Under the pieces are notes generated by a model. That model ran no database searches, was not told where the DNA came from, and saw only the letters and a list, made by a program, of their open reading frames with translations. Shown piece after piece: positions 32,690-41,291 of a stretch of DNA of 64,000 nucleotides. How positions within the stretch are numbered: the first letter of the stretch is position 1; the number at the start of each line of letters is the position of its first letter. This DNA is from Deminuibacter soli (GTDB taxonomy: Bacteria > Bacteroidota > Bacteroidia > Chitinophagales > Chitinophagaceae): the NCBI RefSeq assembly GCF_003412455.1, contig NZ_QTJU01000013.1:1-64000 (forward strand). Reading direction: 5' to 3'. Both the position numbers and the translations under genes were made by a program.

Positions 32690-33553
32690 TTATACCAGAA
32701 CGGCTTTCAGGCTCAGGTCAAGGCTCTGCGCCTGGTGAATCAATCCGCCAACACTTACGTAATCTACACCGGTTTCGGCATAACTGGTAATGGTTTGCAG
32801 GTTAATGCCACCGCTCGCTTCTGTTTCAAATGCACCATCAATTATTTTCATGGCTTCTGCCACCTGGGCAGGTGTAAAATTATCTACCATCAAACGGAAT
32901 ACTTTGCCTTTGCCAATACGGCATACTTCCTTTACATCCTCAATGCTGCGTGTTTCCACTTCTATCTTCATGCCGGGCTTTTGGGTTTGCACATAATCCC
33001 ATGCACGGTTAATGGCAGCTTCCAGTCCGCCTGCATAGTCAATATGATTGTCTTTCAGCATAATCATATCATACAGCGCAAAGCGGTGATTTACCCCGCC
33101 GCCGATGCGTACAGCTTCTTTTTCCAGCAAACGGAAATTGGGCGTTGTTTTGCGTGTATCGAGTACGCGGGTATGGTAGCCCTGCAGTTTTTCAACGTAG
33201 GTATGCGTAAGGGTGGCAATGCCGCTCATGCGTTGCATGCAGTTTAACACCAGCCGTTCGCAGCTGAGTATGGTATGAATGGAAGCGGCGATTTCAAAGG
33301 CTTTTTCACCCGTGTGCATGGCATCACCGTCTTTTTTAAAAGGCGTGAATACAGCACCGGGCTCTACCTGTTTGAATATCTTTTCTGCTACCTCCATGCC
33401 TGCGAGTATGCCATCCTGCTTTATTTTCAGCACCGCCTTGCCCTGCTGTTGCGGGGGGATGGCGCTGAGGGTAGAATGATCGCCATCGCCTATATCTTCT
33501 TTCAGTGCCGCGCTGATAAGCTCGTGTAACTGCTGGTTAAATTGCTGATTCAT
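32690..33553 (-). CDS. nadC: Nicotinate-nucleotide pyrophosphorylase (carboxylating)
   Basis: Converts quinolinate and PRPP to nicotinate mononucleotide in de novo NAD synthesis. The ATG at 33553 (MNQQFNQQLHELI) gives a 287-residue enzyme of usual length; the open frame upstream is spurious. Conserved segments are EDIGDGDHST, RMSGIATLTHTYV, LDTRKTTPNFRLLEKEAVRIGGG (quinolinate/PRPP site), KDNHI and EASGGINLQTI. nadE at 8.1 kb belongs to the same pathway but not the same operon; nadA and nadB are not in the window. Confidence 0.95.
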   Translation of the reverse strand: MNQQFNQQLHELISAALKEDIGDGDHSTLSAIPPQQQGKAVLKIKQDGILAGMEVAEKIFKQVEPGAVFTPFKKDGDAMHTGEKAFEIAASIHTILSCERLVLNCMQRMSGIATLTHTYVEKLQGYHTRVLDTRKTTPNFRLLEKEAVRIGGGVNHRFALYDMIMLKDNHIDYAGGLEAAINRAWDYVQTQKPGMKIEVETRSIEDVKEVCRIGKGKVFRLMVDNFTPAQVAEAMKIIDGAFETEASGGINLQTITSYAETGVDYVSVGGLIHQAQSLDLSLKAVLV

Positions 33554-33565
33554 GGGTGCAAAGCT

Positions 33566-33600
33566 AAAAAGAGCGGGCCACTCTGACAGAGCGGCCCGCT
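33566..33600 (-). terminator. Terminator after the DUF4783 gene
   Basis: On the minus strand AGCGGGCC pairs with GGCCCGCT, with a further CTCTG/CAGAG stem inside, then TCTTTTT. It separates the DUF4783 gene from nadC. Confidence 0.85.
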
Positions 33601-33629
33601 GGAAAATTTTAATGTTATTTTTAATCCAA

Positions 33630-34013
33630 TCAACTGTTAATACGGATGGTAATGATCGACATTTTATCACCTTTAGCCTTCATCATCATGGTAACATTAT
33701 AAGCCTTATAGGCACATTGCAGCTTACCGGCAATGTACATGGTACCACTCATTTCACGTTGCGAAGTGGGCTCAAAGCTCTTCACATGGTTTTCTTCAAA
33801 GAAGTTCCTGAGGGTAATACCAGCCTGATTTTTACCAACGTTTTTAATTTCGTCCTTCTCGGGAAGCTTGATATCCAGTATATTATCAAAATACTGGCTC
33901 AACATTTCCGCATTGCCTTGCTTAAGGGCGGATACTATGCTGTCAGCGTCCGGACCAACCCTGAAAGCCGCCAGTATCAGTGCGAAACCGGCTAGTAGCA
34001 TGATCTTTTTCAT
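33630..34013 (-). CDS. DUF4783 family secreted protein
   Basis: A 127-residue protein with a signal peptide (MKKIMLLAGFALILAAF) and the DUF4783 pattern of a small NTF2-like alpha/beta domain, with the segments DSIVSALKQGNAEMLSQYFDNILDI and QAGITLRNFFEENHV. The family is Bacteroidota-specific and of unknown function. It is single, divergent from gpmI across about 115 bases, with its own terminator. Confidence 0.85.
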   Translation of the reverse strand: MKKIMLLAGFALILAAFRVGPDADSIVSALKQGNAEMLSQYFDNILDIKLPEKDEIKNVGKNQAGITLRNFFEENHVKSFEPTSQREMSGTMYIAGKLQCAYKAYNVTMMMKAKGDKMSIITIRINS

Positions 34014-34130
34014 ATTGAAGGGAAAATTTCTGCCTCTCCTGGCGCTAAAAACATGCCAAATCTCGTTAATATTCTCCCGCTAAAGATAAGGGCTTCCTGC
34101 AAATCTTCAAATTGCCCTAACTTTAGCCGC

Positions 34131-35660
34131 ATGGAAAACAAGAAAGCAATACTGATTATCATGGACGGATGGGGACTGGGCAAAAGCAAAACTACAGATG
34201 CCATCCAGAATGCAAATGTTCCTTTTGTAAAAGGTTTATACAGCCAATATCCGAACACGACGCTCGTTACCTGCGGTGAAGAAGTAGGTTTGCCCGACGG
34301 CCAGATGGGTAACAGTGAAGTAGGTCACCTGAACCTGGGTGCCGGCCGTATTGTGTACCAGGAATTGCAGCGCATTAATGTAGCTATCCGCACAGGCGAA
34401 TTTGCACAAAATGCACAACTGTTAAAAGCCATTCAATTTGCCAAAGCAAACAACAAACCCCTGCACCTGCTGGGTTTGGTAAGCGATGGCGGTGTGCACA
34501 GTCATATTAAACACCTCGCTGCATTGTGTGATGTGTGTAAAGCACAGGGCCTGCAGGATGTATATATTCATGCCTTTACCGATGGCCGTGATACAGACCC
34601 CAAAAGCGGCCTGGGCTTCTTAAAAGAATTACAGGCGCACCTCAATAACTCCATAGGTAAAATTGTTTCCGTAAGCGGCCGTTACTATGCAATGGACCGC
34701 GACAAACGCTGGGAGCGCGTGAAACTGGCGTACGATGCACTGGTAAATGGCGAAGGCGCTAAGGCTACCGATGCCATTGCAGCGGTTGAACAGTCGTACG
34801 CAGCAGGCATTACAGATGAGTTTATCAAACCAACGGTGATCATCGGCGGCGATCAGCAACCGCTGGCTACCATTAAAGACGGGGATGTGGCTATCTGTTT
34901 CAACTTCCGTACAGACCGCTGCCGCGAAATTACTGAAGTACTTACCCAGCAAGACCTGCCTGATTTCGGTATGCATAAGCTGAACCTGCATTATACTACC
35001 ATGACGGAGTATGATAAAACGTTTAAAGGAGTGAATGTGGTATTTGAAAACGACAACCTCACCAACACACTGGGTGAAGTAGTTGCAGCCAATGGCAAAA
35101 AACAGATACGCATTGCAGAAACAGAAAAATACCCGCACGTAACCTTCTTCTTCAGCGGCGGACGTGAAGTGCCTTTTGAAGGTGAAACACGTTTAATGGC
35201 AGCTTCTCCCAAAGTAGCTACCTACGATCTGCAGCCTGAAATGAGCGCTTACGAGCTTACCGATAAACTGGTACCTGAAATTGAAGCAGAATCAGCAGAT
35301 TTCATTTGCCTCAACTTTGCCAATACCGATATGGTGGGTCATACCGGTGTATTTGAAGCTGTAATAAAAGCCGCCGAAACCGTTGACGCCTGCGTAAACC
35401 GCGTGGTTACAGCCGGTCTGGCACATGGCTATACCATTTTGGTAACTGCAGACCATGGCAATGCCGATAACATGGTAAATGAAGACGGCTCGCCCAACAC
35501 GCAGCACTCGCTTAATCCAGTGCCACTGTTCCTTATCAGCAACGATGGCAAATACAACACCATTAAAGCCGGCAAGCTGGGCGATATCGCTTCTACTATC
35601 TTAACCATTATGGGCCTGCCTATTCCAAAGGAAATGACGGGCAACGTACTGGTTAGCTAA
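34131..35660 (+). CDS. gpmI: 2,3-bisphosphoglycerate-independent phosphoglycerate mutase
   Basis: Interconverts 3- and 2-phosphoglycerate in glycolysis, using two Mn2+. The ATG at 34131 (MENKKAILIIMDGWGLG) is standard; an upstream in-frame ATG at 34053 lies in the promoter region. The catalytic serine is in MGNSEVGHLNLGAGR, and metal ligands are in MDGWG, NFANTDMVGHTG and VTADHGNADNM. The 509-residue length is normal. A strong terminator follows. The gene stands alone between the DUF4783 gene and engB. Confidence 0.96.
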   Translation: MENKKAILIIMDGWGLGKSKTTDAIQNANVPFVKGLYSQYPNTTLVTCGEEVGLPDGQMGNSEVGHLNLGAGRIVYQELQRINVAIRTGEFAQNAQLLKAIQFAKANNKPLHLLGLVSDGGVHSHIKHLAALCDVCKAQGLQDVYIHAFTDGRDTDPKSGLGFLKELQAHLNNSIGKIVSVSGRYYAMDRDKRWERVKLAYDALVNGEGAKATDAIAAVEQSYAAGITDEFIKPTVIIGGDQQPLATIKDGDVAICFNFRTDRCREITEVLTQQDLPDFGMHKLNLHYTTMTEYDKTFKGVNVVFENDNLTNTLGEVVAANGKKQIRIAETEKYPHVTFFFSGGREVPFEGETRLMAASPKVATYDLQPEMSAYELTDKLVPEIEAESADFICLNFANTDMVGHTGVFEAVIKAAETVDACVNRVVTAGLAHGYTILVTADHGNADNMVNEDGSPNTQHSLNPVPLFLISNDGKYNTIKAGKLGDIASTILTIMGLPIPKEMTGNVLVS

Positions 35661-35675
35661 CATATGCCACAACAA

Positions 35676-35719
35676 AAAAAGCGCTTCCGTGCAGGCTATT
35701 GTAGCCGGAAGCGCTTTTT
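35676..35719 (+). terminator. Terminator after gpmI
   Basis: A 14-base stem AAAAAGCGCTTCCG / CGGAAGCGCTTTTT with a 16-base loop. Confidence 0.85.
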
Positions 35720-35735
35720 ATATACTTTCCCTCCG

Positions 35736-35767
35736 CAGCCATCAAACCATCCAACAATCTGGTCATT
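35736..35767. repeat. CAAACCATCCAACAATCT repeat
   Basis: AGCCATCAAACCATCCAACAATCTGGTCAT belongs to the same word family as the tract at 3758-3800. Confidence 0.35.
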
Positions 35768-35794
35768 TAGCCCATTTTTCGCTTTCTTTGCGGC

Positions 35795-36445
35795 ATGATC
35801 ATCAGGAAAGCAGTGTATTTGATATCCAGTCCGTCGGTAGATAAATGTCCCAAAGCCGACCGGGCCGAGTATGCCTTTATCGGGCGCAGTAATGTGGGCA
35901 AATCATCGCTTATCAACATGCTGTGCAATAATTCGAAACTGGCTAAAACTTCGGCGGCACCGGGTAAAACACAAAGCATCAACCATTTCACCGTTGCCAG
36001 CAGCCGTTCTGAAAAAGGCGCGGTAAGCAATTGGTACCTGGTAGATTTACCGGGTTATGGTTATGCAAAAGTGGCGCAGCAAAAGCGCCGCAGCTGGGGG
36101 CAGATGATTGAAAACTACCTGCGCAAACGTGATAATCTCATTAATTTATTCGTACTGATCGACAGCCGTCATGAGCCGCAGGAAATTGACCTCGAGTTTG
36201 TAAACTCTTTGGGCGAATGGCAGATTCCTTTTACGCTGGTGTTTACCAAGGCCGATAAATCGAAACCCGGCCGTGTACAGGCCAATGTAAAGGCCTTTCT
36301 TGATTCTATGCTGCAAACCTGGCAGTTTTTACCGCAAAGCGTTATTACCAGCGCCACTACCAAACAGGGGCGTGAGGAATTGCTGCAGATACTCGATGAA
36401 AGCAACGTACGCTTCCAGGAGCACCAGCGGGGCGACAGTGAATAA
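35795..36445 (+). CDS. engB: Ribosome biogenesis GTPase EngB (YihA/YsxC)
   Basis: A 216-residue TRAFAC GTPase involved in large-subunit assembly. G1 is GRSNVGKSS, G3 DLPGYGYA, G4 TKAD and G5 SATTKQG; the Thr of the G2 loop is in GKTQSINHF. The length is normal. It is convergent with lutB, with only about 25 bases between the ends. No clear terminator is seen in that gap. Confidence 0.95.
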   Translation: MIIRKAVYLISSPSVDKCPKADRAEYAFIGRSNVGKSSLINMLCNNSKLAKTSAAPGKTQSINHFTVASSRSEKGAVSNWYLVDLPGYGYAKVAQQKRRSWGQMIENYLRKRDNLINLFVLIDSRHEPQEIDLEFVNSLGEWQIPFTLVFTKADKSKPGRVQANVKAFLDSMLQTWQFLPQSVITSATTKQGREELLQILDESNVRFQEHQRGDSE

Positions 36446-36469
36446 AACCAGGCCATGGTAAAAAAGCAG

Positions 36470-37849
36470 TTATGCCTTTTTACCATGCTCGTCTTTCCAC
36501 ATTTCATTAAATGTTTTCTGGCTGAAGTTGAGTTCACTGCGGTGGGTAGTCCAGCCCTTGAATACCTTGTTCACCACCCAGTTCTTGGTTTTACCGCTGC
36601 CAATATTCATCATGCCGCGGTTTAAACTGGCCGTTTTCCAGGCTTTCCAGGCCATTCTTTCAGCGAAAGTGCTATCCCCTTCCTGTACCGCGATGTTGCG
36701 GTTTTCGAGCAGTAATTCATGCAGGTTAATGCGTACGGGGCATACCTCTGTACAGTTGCCACACAAACTGGATGCGTAGCTCAGGTGTTTGTATTCATCT
36801 ACGCCGCGCAGGTGGGGCGTAATTACTTTACCAATAGGGCCGCTGTAGGTAGTGCCATAGCTGTGGCCGCCAATGTTCTTGTATACAGGGCAGGCATTGA
36901 GGCAGGCGCCGCAACGTATGCAGTACAAGGCTTCGCGCGTATTGGCGTTAAGCAGGTTGGTGCGGCCGTTATCGAGCAGTATCACATACATTTCATCCGG
37001 CCCGTCTACTTCACCCGGCTGGCGCGGACCGCTTACAATGGTGTTGTATACGGTTACCTTTTGCCCGGTGCCATAGGTGGCCAGCAGCGGCCAGAACAAT
37101 CCGAGATCTGCCAGTGAAGGAATTACTTTTTCAATGCCTACAATTACGATGTGTGTTTTAGGCCATGATGCGCTAAGGCGGGCATTGCCTTCGTTTTCAG
37201 TGAATGCGATGGCCCCGCTGTCGGCAATAATAAAGTTGGCGCCGGTAACGCCTATTTCTGCGGTTACATATTTTTCGCGCAGTTTGTTGCGGGCAACCAG
37301 TGTAAGCTGTTCGGGGGTTAAATTGGGGTCGGTACCCAGTTTGTCTGCAAACAGTTTGGCCACATCTTCCTTGCTTTTGTGCATGGCAGGGGTAACAATG
37401 TGGTAAGGCGGTTCTCCATCCAGCTGCTGAATATATTCGCCGAGATCGGTTTCAATGCTTTCTATGCCGCGGTTTTCGAGGTAATGGTTCAGGTGAATTT
37501 CTTCTGTTACCATGCTCTTGCTCTTTACCACTGTGCGGCATTGTTTGGCATCACATATTTTACCTATTTCTTCCAGTGCCTGCTCGGCTGTTTCGGCCCA
37601 CAGCACGGTAGCACCGCGTTTGGTGATCTGCAGTTCAAATTCTTCGAGTTGCTGATCAAGCGTTTCAATGGCGCGCCATTTCACATTCTTGGCGTGCTCA
37701 CGGGCAAGCATTACATCGGCAAATTGCTCTTTACCACCCGGTACGGCAGCGTTGTAACGACTGATGTTGAAGTTGATTTTACGCCTGTGCTCCAGGTCGG
37801 CTGACTTGATTGTGCTTTTGGCTATAAAACTTGCTGCAGATTCGTTCAT
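36470..37849 (-). CDS. lutB: LutB-type iron-sulfur protein (lactate utilisation)
   Basis: A 459-residue protein with an N-terminal LUD domain (about 60-300) and a ferredoxin-like part with two cysteine clusters, CIRCGACLNACP and CGNCTEVCP, which would bind two [4Fe-4S] clusters. In Bacillus, LutB works with LutA and LutC to oxidise L-lactate. Neither partner is encoded nearby. The gene is single and convergent with engB. The family name is secure; its being part of a lactate oxidase here is inferred only from homology. Confidence 0.88.
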   Translation of the reverse strand: MNESAASFIAKSTIKSADLEHRRKINFNISRYNAAVPGGKEQFADVMLAREHAKNVKWRAIETLDQQLEEFELQITKRGATVLWAETAEQALEEIGKICDAKQCRTVVKSKSMVTEEIHLNHYLENRGIESIETDLGEYIQQLDGEPPYHIVTPAMHKSKEDVAKLFADKLGTDPNLTPEQLTLVARNKLREKYVTAEIGVTGANFIIADSGAIAFTENEGNARLSASWPKTHIVIVGIEKVIPSLADLGLFWPLLATYGTGQKVTVYNTIVSGPRQPGEVDGPDEMYVILLDNGRTNLLNANTREALYCIRCGACLNACPVYKNIGGHSYGTTYSGPIGKVITPHLRGVDEYKHLSYASSLCGNCTEVCPVRINLHELLLENRNIAVQEGDSTFAERMAWKAWKTASLNRGMMNIGSGKTKNWVVNKVFKGWTTHRSELNFSQKTFNEMWKDEHGKKA

Positions 37850-37951
37850 ACCATCAATTTTTTCGCGTTACAACAGATGCGGTTGCGGTGAGGACAAAAA
37901 AGGGCGCAAAGTACAGATTGGTTACTGCAACATTCGCGCCCATATAACAAG

Positions 37952-38539
37952 TTACTGGCTGTCTTTGATGTGTTTGGCTGTTTGGTCGAGCGTATCGTAA
38001 AACTCTTCACCGTATTTGCGGATGATTGCTTCTTTCAAAAAAACATACGCCGGCACTTTCAGGCGTTTGCCCAGTTTGCAGGCGGCCTTGCACAGGTCTT
38101 CACGCGGCTCGTAGTTCACGTATTCCATATCGGGGTCCTGTTTGCTGCGTTGTATGCGAATGGGAAACAGGTGACAGCTGATGGGTTTTTTCCATTCTAT
38201 TTTGCCTTCGAGATACGCTTTTTCGATGGCGCATTTAACCGTACCGGTTTCATCGCGGTAACCGTAGGCGCACATTTCGCCTTTAATGGTGGGAGTTACC
38301 CAGCCAAATTCGCGGTCGTAAATATATTTTCCCTGGCGTTCAGTTTCCTTAATGCCTTCGGGCGTCATATAGGGCAGTACGGCATCGTACACGGCAATCA
38401 GCTGGTCAAGCTCCTGTGTTTCAAGGGGCGCGCCTGCATCACCATCTTCACAACAACCACCCTTGCATTTGCTTAAATCGCAAACAAAATGTTCGTCAAC
38501 CACTTCATCGCTGATAAGCACCTGATCAATTACAATCAT
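37952..38539 (-). CDS. DUF3109 cysteine-rich protein
   Basis: A 195-residue protein of unknown function. The ATG at 38539 is preferred over a TTG at 38560. Near the N-terminus CDLSKCKGGCCEDGDAGAPL has a clustered cysteine pattern; further cysteines are in CAYGYRDETGTVKCAIE, ISCHLFPIRI and CKAACKLG. The pattern resembles the CxxxCC zinc/iron-chelating (YkgJ-type) family and suggests a metal or Fe-S site. The gene is 29 bases after gldD with no terminator, so it belongs to the ssb-gldE-gldD gene string. Confidence 0.85.
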   Translation of the reverse strand: MIVIDQVLISDEVVDEHFVCDLSKCKGGCCEDGDAGAPLETQELDQLIAVYDAVLPYMTPEGIKETERQGKYIYDREFGWVTPTIKGEMCAYGYRDETGTVKCAIEKAYLEGKIEWKKPISCHLFPIRIQRSKQDPDMEYVNYEPREDLCKAACKLGKRLKVPAYVFLKEAIIRKYGEEFYDTLDQTAKHIKDSQ

Positions 38540-38568
38540 CACACATGAATTAATCAGCAAAAATAATA

Positions 38569-39168
38569 TTATTTACCCTTCCATTTTAACGTATTAATCA
38601 TATGCCGCATATCTTCTACCAGGAAGGCATTAACCGGGGCCAGGGAATCCTGGTTGGGGGTGGCATCAAAATACAGGGCGCCGCGCAGGAAGTGCCGGGT
38701 AGAATCGGTTACAAAAAACTGGTTGGCAGTAGCCACATCACCTGCCACCTTAAAAAACATACCATGCACACCATTGGGGGTAACCATCAGCGAATCGTCG
38801 ATGCCATTGGCCTTTACAGCGTGTTTGTTGGTCATGTTAAACGCATCGTTCAACAGTTTATCGAGCTTGTACTGGCCAACTATTTTATAGCTGATGTATA
38901 CACGGCCGCCAAACTGCGGGAAGTTGATATTGATCCACCACGGGTTTTCGGTTTCACCGCCAAAGAACGTAGAATCCTTTACCACATTGGCATACACGGG
39001 ATATTCGAAAGAATAGGGATAACCGGGCTGATCAAACAACTGGTACTTTTTTTCGGGAAAACTGATTTTATAGTACCCGCGCGGACGTGGTGTAAACGTA
39101 CTGTTACAGGCCAGTGCCGTGATGAGTGTAATAGCGGTTAAAAGAAAGGCCGGTGTTCGTGTATGCAT
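38569..39168 (-). CDS. gldD: Gliding-motility-type lipoprotein GldD
   Basis: A 199-residue lipoprotein with signal ending in ALAC and the family pattern PRGYYKISFPEKKYQLFDQPGYPYSFEYP and WWININFPQFGGRVYISYK. GldD is essential for gliding in Flavobacterium johnsoniae and occurs in many non-gliding relatives. It follows gldE with a 71-base gap; the order ssb-gldE-gldD is a known conserved arrangement in Bacteroidota. Confidence 0.92.
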   Translation of the reverse strand: MHTRTPAFLLTAITLITALACNSTFTPRPRGYYKISFPEKKYQLFDQPGYPYSFEYPVYANVVKDSTFFGGETENPWWININFPQFGGRVYISYKIVGQYKLDKLLNDAFNMTNKHAVKANGIDDSLMVTPNGVHGMFFKVAGDVATANQFFVTDSTRHFLRGALYFDATPNQDSLAPVNAFLVEDMRHMINTLKWKGK

Positions 39169-39239
39169 AATATCTGTTGCGGGGCAAAAATACAGGGTGC
39201 CGCAATACGGGAGGCAGATTTAACAAAGAAGCCGCAGTA

Positions 39240-40517
39240 TTACTCCTGCGGCTTTATGGTAACTTTTATTTTCTGAAGGCGGTTTTTCACCATTTCCAGC
39301 ACGGTAAATTCAAAATCACCGCTTGGTATTACTTCGTTTACTTTGGGAATATCACCGGCAATTTCCAGTACCAGGCCGGCCAGCGAATCGGCTTCACCTT
39401 TTACATTGTCGAAGGTGTCTGAATCAAGCCCCATGCCTTTGCAAACATCATTGATCATGATTTTGCCTTCAAACACATAGTTATTTTCATCCAGCTTTTT
39501 AAAGTTGCTGTCTTCTTCGTCAAATTCATCCCTGATATCACCGATCACTTCTTCAAGAATATCTTCCAGCGTAATGATACCGCTGGTTCCGCCAAATTCA
39601 TCTACCACTACGGCAAAGTGAATGCGTTTGGACTGAAACTCTTTCAGCAGGTCTTCAATCAGCTTCTGTTCGTGTACAAAATAGGGCGTGCGCATCAGCG
39701 AATGCCAGTCAAAATCGGCTTCCTTGCCAAGATAAGGCAGCATGTCTTTGGTATGCATAATACCCACCACATCGTCCAGGTCTTCTTTGTATACCGGCAG
39801 GCGGCTGTAGTGCAGTTCTTCCACTTTATTGATTACATCGGCAAAGCTGCTGTTGAAGTCAATACCGCTTACATCGAGGCGGGTTTTCATTACCTGTTTA
39901 ACGGTAATATTGCCAAACTTCACAATGCCTTTAAGAATATTCTTTTCCTTTTCAGAAGCAGAGCTGTCGGTAGTAAGGTCAATGGCGTGATCCAGCTCTT
40001 CCAGCGTATAGCTGCCGCTGTTTTTGTTGGCAAGTTTCTTTTCAATTACATCAGAATACTTTACCAGCCATTTGCCCATAAAGCTGAACACATAACTGAT
40101 GGCTTCTACCAAAAAGCCCACATCTTTAGCAAAACGGATGTTGTTCTGTGTGGCCATTACCTTGGGCATTACTTCGCCGAACAGCAGCAGTACAGCTGTT
40201 ACGGCCACTACTTTTATGAGGAACTGTACCCAGGGAATGTAAATATTGTTGAGTGTAAACAGGTCATCAATTACCACGTTGGAAATGATGATAATGCCGA
40301 TATTGGCAAAACTGTTGGCGATAAGTAAGGTAGCCAGTAATGATTTTGGGTCTTCGAGTAAGTCGAGTATGCGTTTGTAAGGGTGCTGCTGACGGGTTTT
40401 CAGCATATTGATATCCTTGTGGGTAAGCGAGAAAAAGGCCACTTCAGCGCCCGAAACGGCGAATGAAAAGCCCAGCAGTACCACCAGCAGGATAACCAAT
40501 ATGGTAGTAGCCTGCAT
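39240..40517 (-). CDS. gldE: GldE-type CBS-domain membrane protein
   Basis: The ATG at 40517 gives MQATTILVILLVVLLGFSF; an in-frame TTG at 40577 adds 20 residues with no clear role. The protein has a DUF21/CNNM-type membrane domain (first about 180 residues, about four helices), two CBS domains (about 200-330, with MKTRLDVSGIDF and VDEFGGTSGIITLEDILEEVIGDI), and a CorC/HlyC C-terminal domain. Such proteins are linked to Mg/Co transport; GldE assists GldD in gliding. Position next to gldD and ssb supports the GldE name. Confidence 0.9.
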   Translation of the reverse strand: MQATTILVILLVVLLGFSFAVSGAEVAFFSLTHKDINMLKTRQQHPYKRILDLLEDPKSLLATLLIANSFANIGIIIISNVVIDDLFTLNNIYIPWVQFLIKVVAVTAVLLLFGEVMPKVMATQNNIRFAKDVGFLVEAISYVFSFMGKWLVKYSDVIEKKLANKNSGSYTLEELDHAIDLTTDSSASEKEKNILKGIVKFGNITVKQVMKTRLDVSGIDFNSSFADVINKVEELHYSRLPVYKEDLDDVVGIMHTKDMLPYLGKEADFDWHSLMRTPYFVHEQKLIEDLLKEFQSKRIHFAVVVDEFGGTSGIITLEDILEEVIGDIRDEFDEEDSNFKKLDENNYVFEGKIMINDVCKGMGLDSDTFDNVKGEADSLAGLVLEIAGDIPKVNEVIPSGDFEFTVLEMVKNRLQKIKVTIKPQE

Positions 40518-40611
40518 ATCAGCAGCTACATATCCCAATTGAGCAATACCGCGTATAACAACCGAGTGAGGGTTCAAACTTGCTATTTTTTAATGAATAA
40601 TTACAAGCGCA

Positions 40612-40638
40612 AAGGGCCGGATGATCGGCCCTTGGTTT
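40612..40638. terminator. Hairpin between ssb and gldE
   Basis: AAGGGCCG pairs with CGGCCCTT around GATGAT. The following sequence is only moderately T-rich on either strand, so it may be a weak terminator or an RNA stability hairpin. Confidence 0.4.
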
Positions 40639-40685
40639 TACAAAAATATGTTCTTTGTGTATATGTAATGCACCTGTATGTTAAA

Positions 40686-41138
40686 TCAGAATGGTAATCC
40701 TTCCGTAGGGTCGGTTAGCGGTGGTGGTGGGGGCACATCCGCGCTGTAGCCTTCGAGGGCATCAGTTCCCGAACCGGTTGAATGATAGGTACCGCCGTGA
40801 CCATCGCCGCGTTTATCGAGCATGATCAGGTTATCGCCTACAATCTCAGTTGCAAACTTTTTGTTGCCGTCTTTGTCTTCCCAGCTCCGGGTTCTCAGTC
40901 GTCCTTCCACATATATCAGGCTGCCCTTGTGCAGGTATTTCTGCGCAAGTTCCGCCAGTCCGCGCCATAAAACCACTGTATGCCACTCTGTTTGCGATAT
41001 CAGCTTGCCGGCCCTGTCTTTGTATGTTTCAGTTGTTGCCAGCGGAAACTTAGCCACCGCAATATTGCCTTCCAGGTACTGTACATCCGGATCTTTGCCC
41101 AGGTTACCAATGAGCATTACTCTATTTACGCCTCTCAT
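40686..41138 (-). CDS. ssb: Single-stranded DNA-binding protein
   Basis: A 150-residue SSB with an OB fold (about 1-108; GNLGKDPDVQYLEG, TEWHTVVLWRGLAE, IYVEGRLRTRSW), a Gly-rich linker and an acidic C-terminal tip ending in DPTEGLPF, which deviates from the DDDIPF of E. coli but keeps the terminal Pro-Phe. The tail also contains a run of five prolines. It is followed by gldE and gldD on the same strand. Confidence 0.94.
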   Translation of the reverse strand: MRGVNRVMLIGNLGKDPDVQYLEGNIAVAKFPLATTETYKDRAGKLISQTEWHTVVLWRGLAELAQKYLHKGSLIYVEGRLRTRSWEDKDGNKKFATEIVGDNLIMLDKRGDGHGGTYHSTGSGTDALEGYSADVPPPPPLTDPTEGLPF

Positions 41139-41291
41139 ACAATAGGTTTTATTCGCCTGAAAATATTTTCACTTTCTTTCATGAAACACTGTAAGTGTAG
41201 TTGAATTTACAATATTTCAACACCTTATTAAAATTAATTTCTTTTTGAAAACAAAGTAAAATACAATAAAAAAATTCATGCCAAAATGTTT

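Noticed and set aside
34053-34130. An earlier in-frame ATG for gpmI
   Set aside because: The extra 26 residues have no family counterpart and lie in the promoter region; the ATG at 34131 gives the usual N-terminus.
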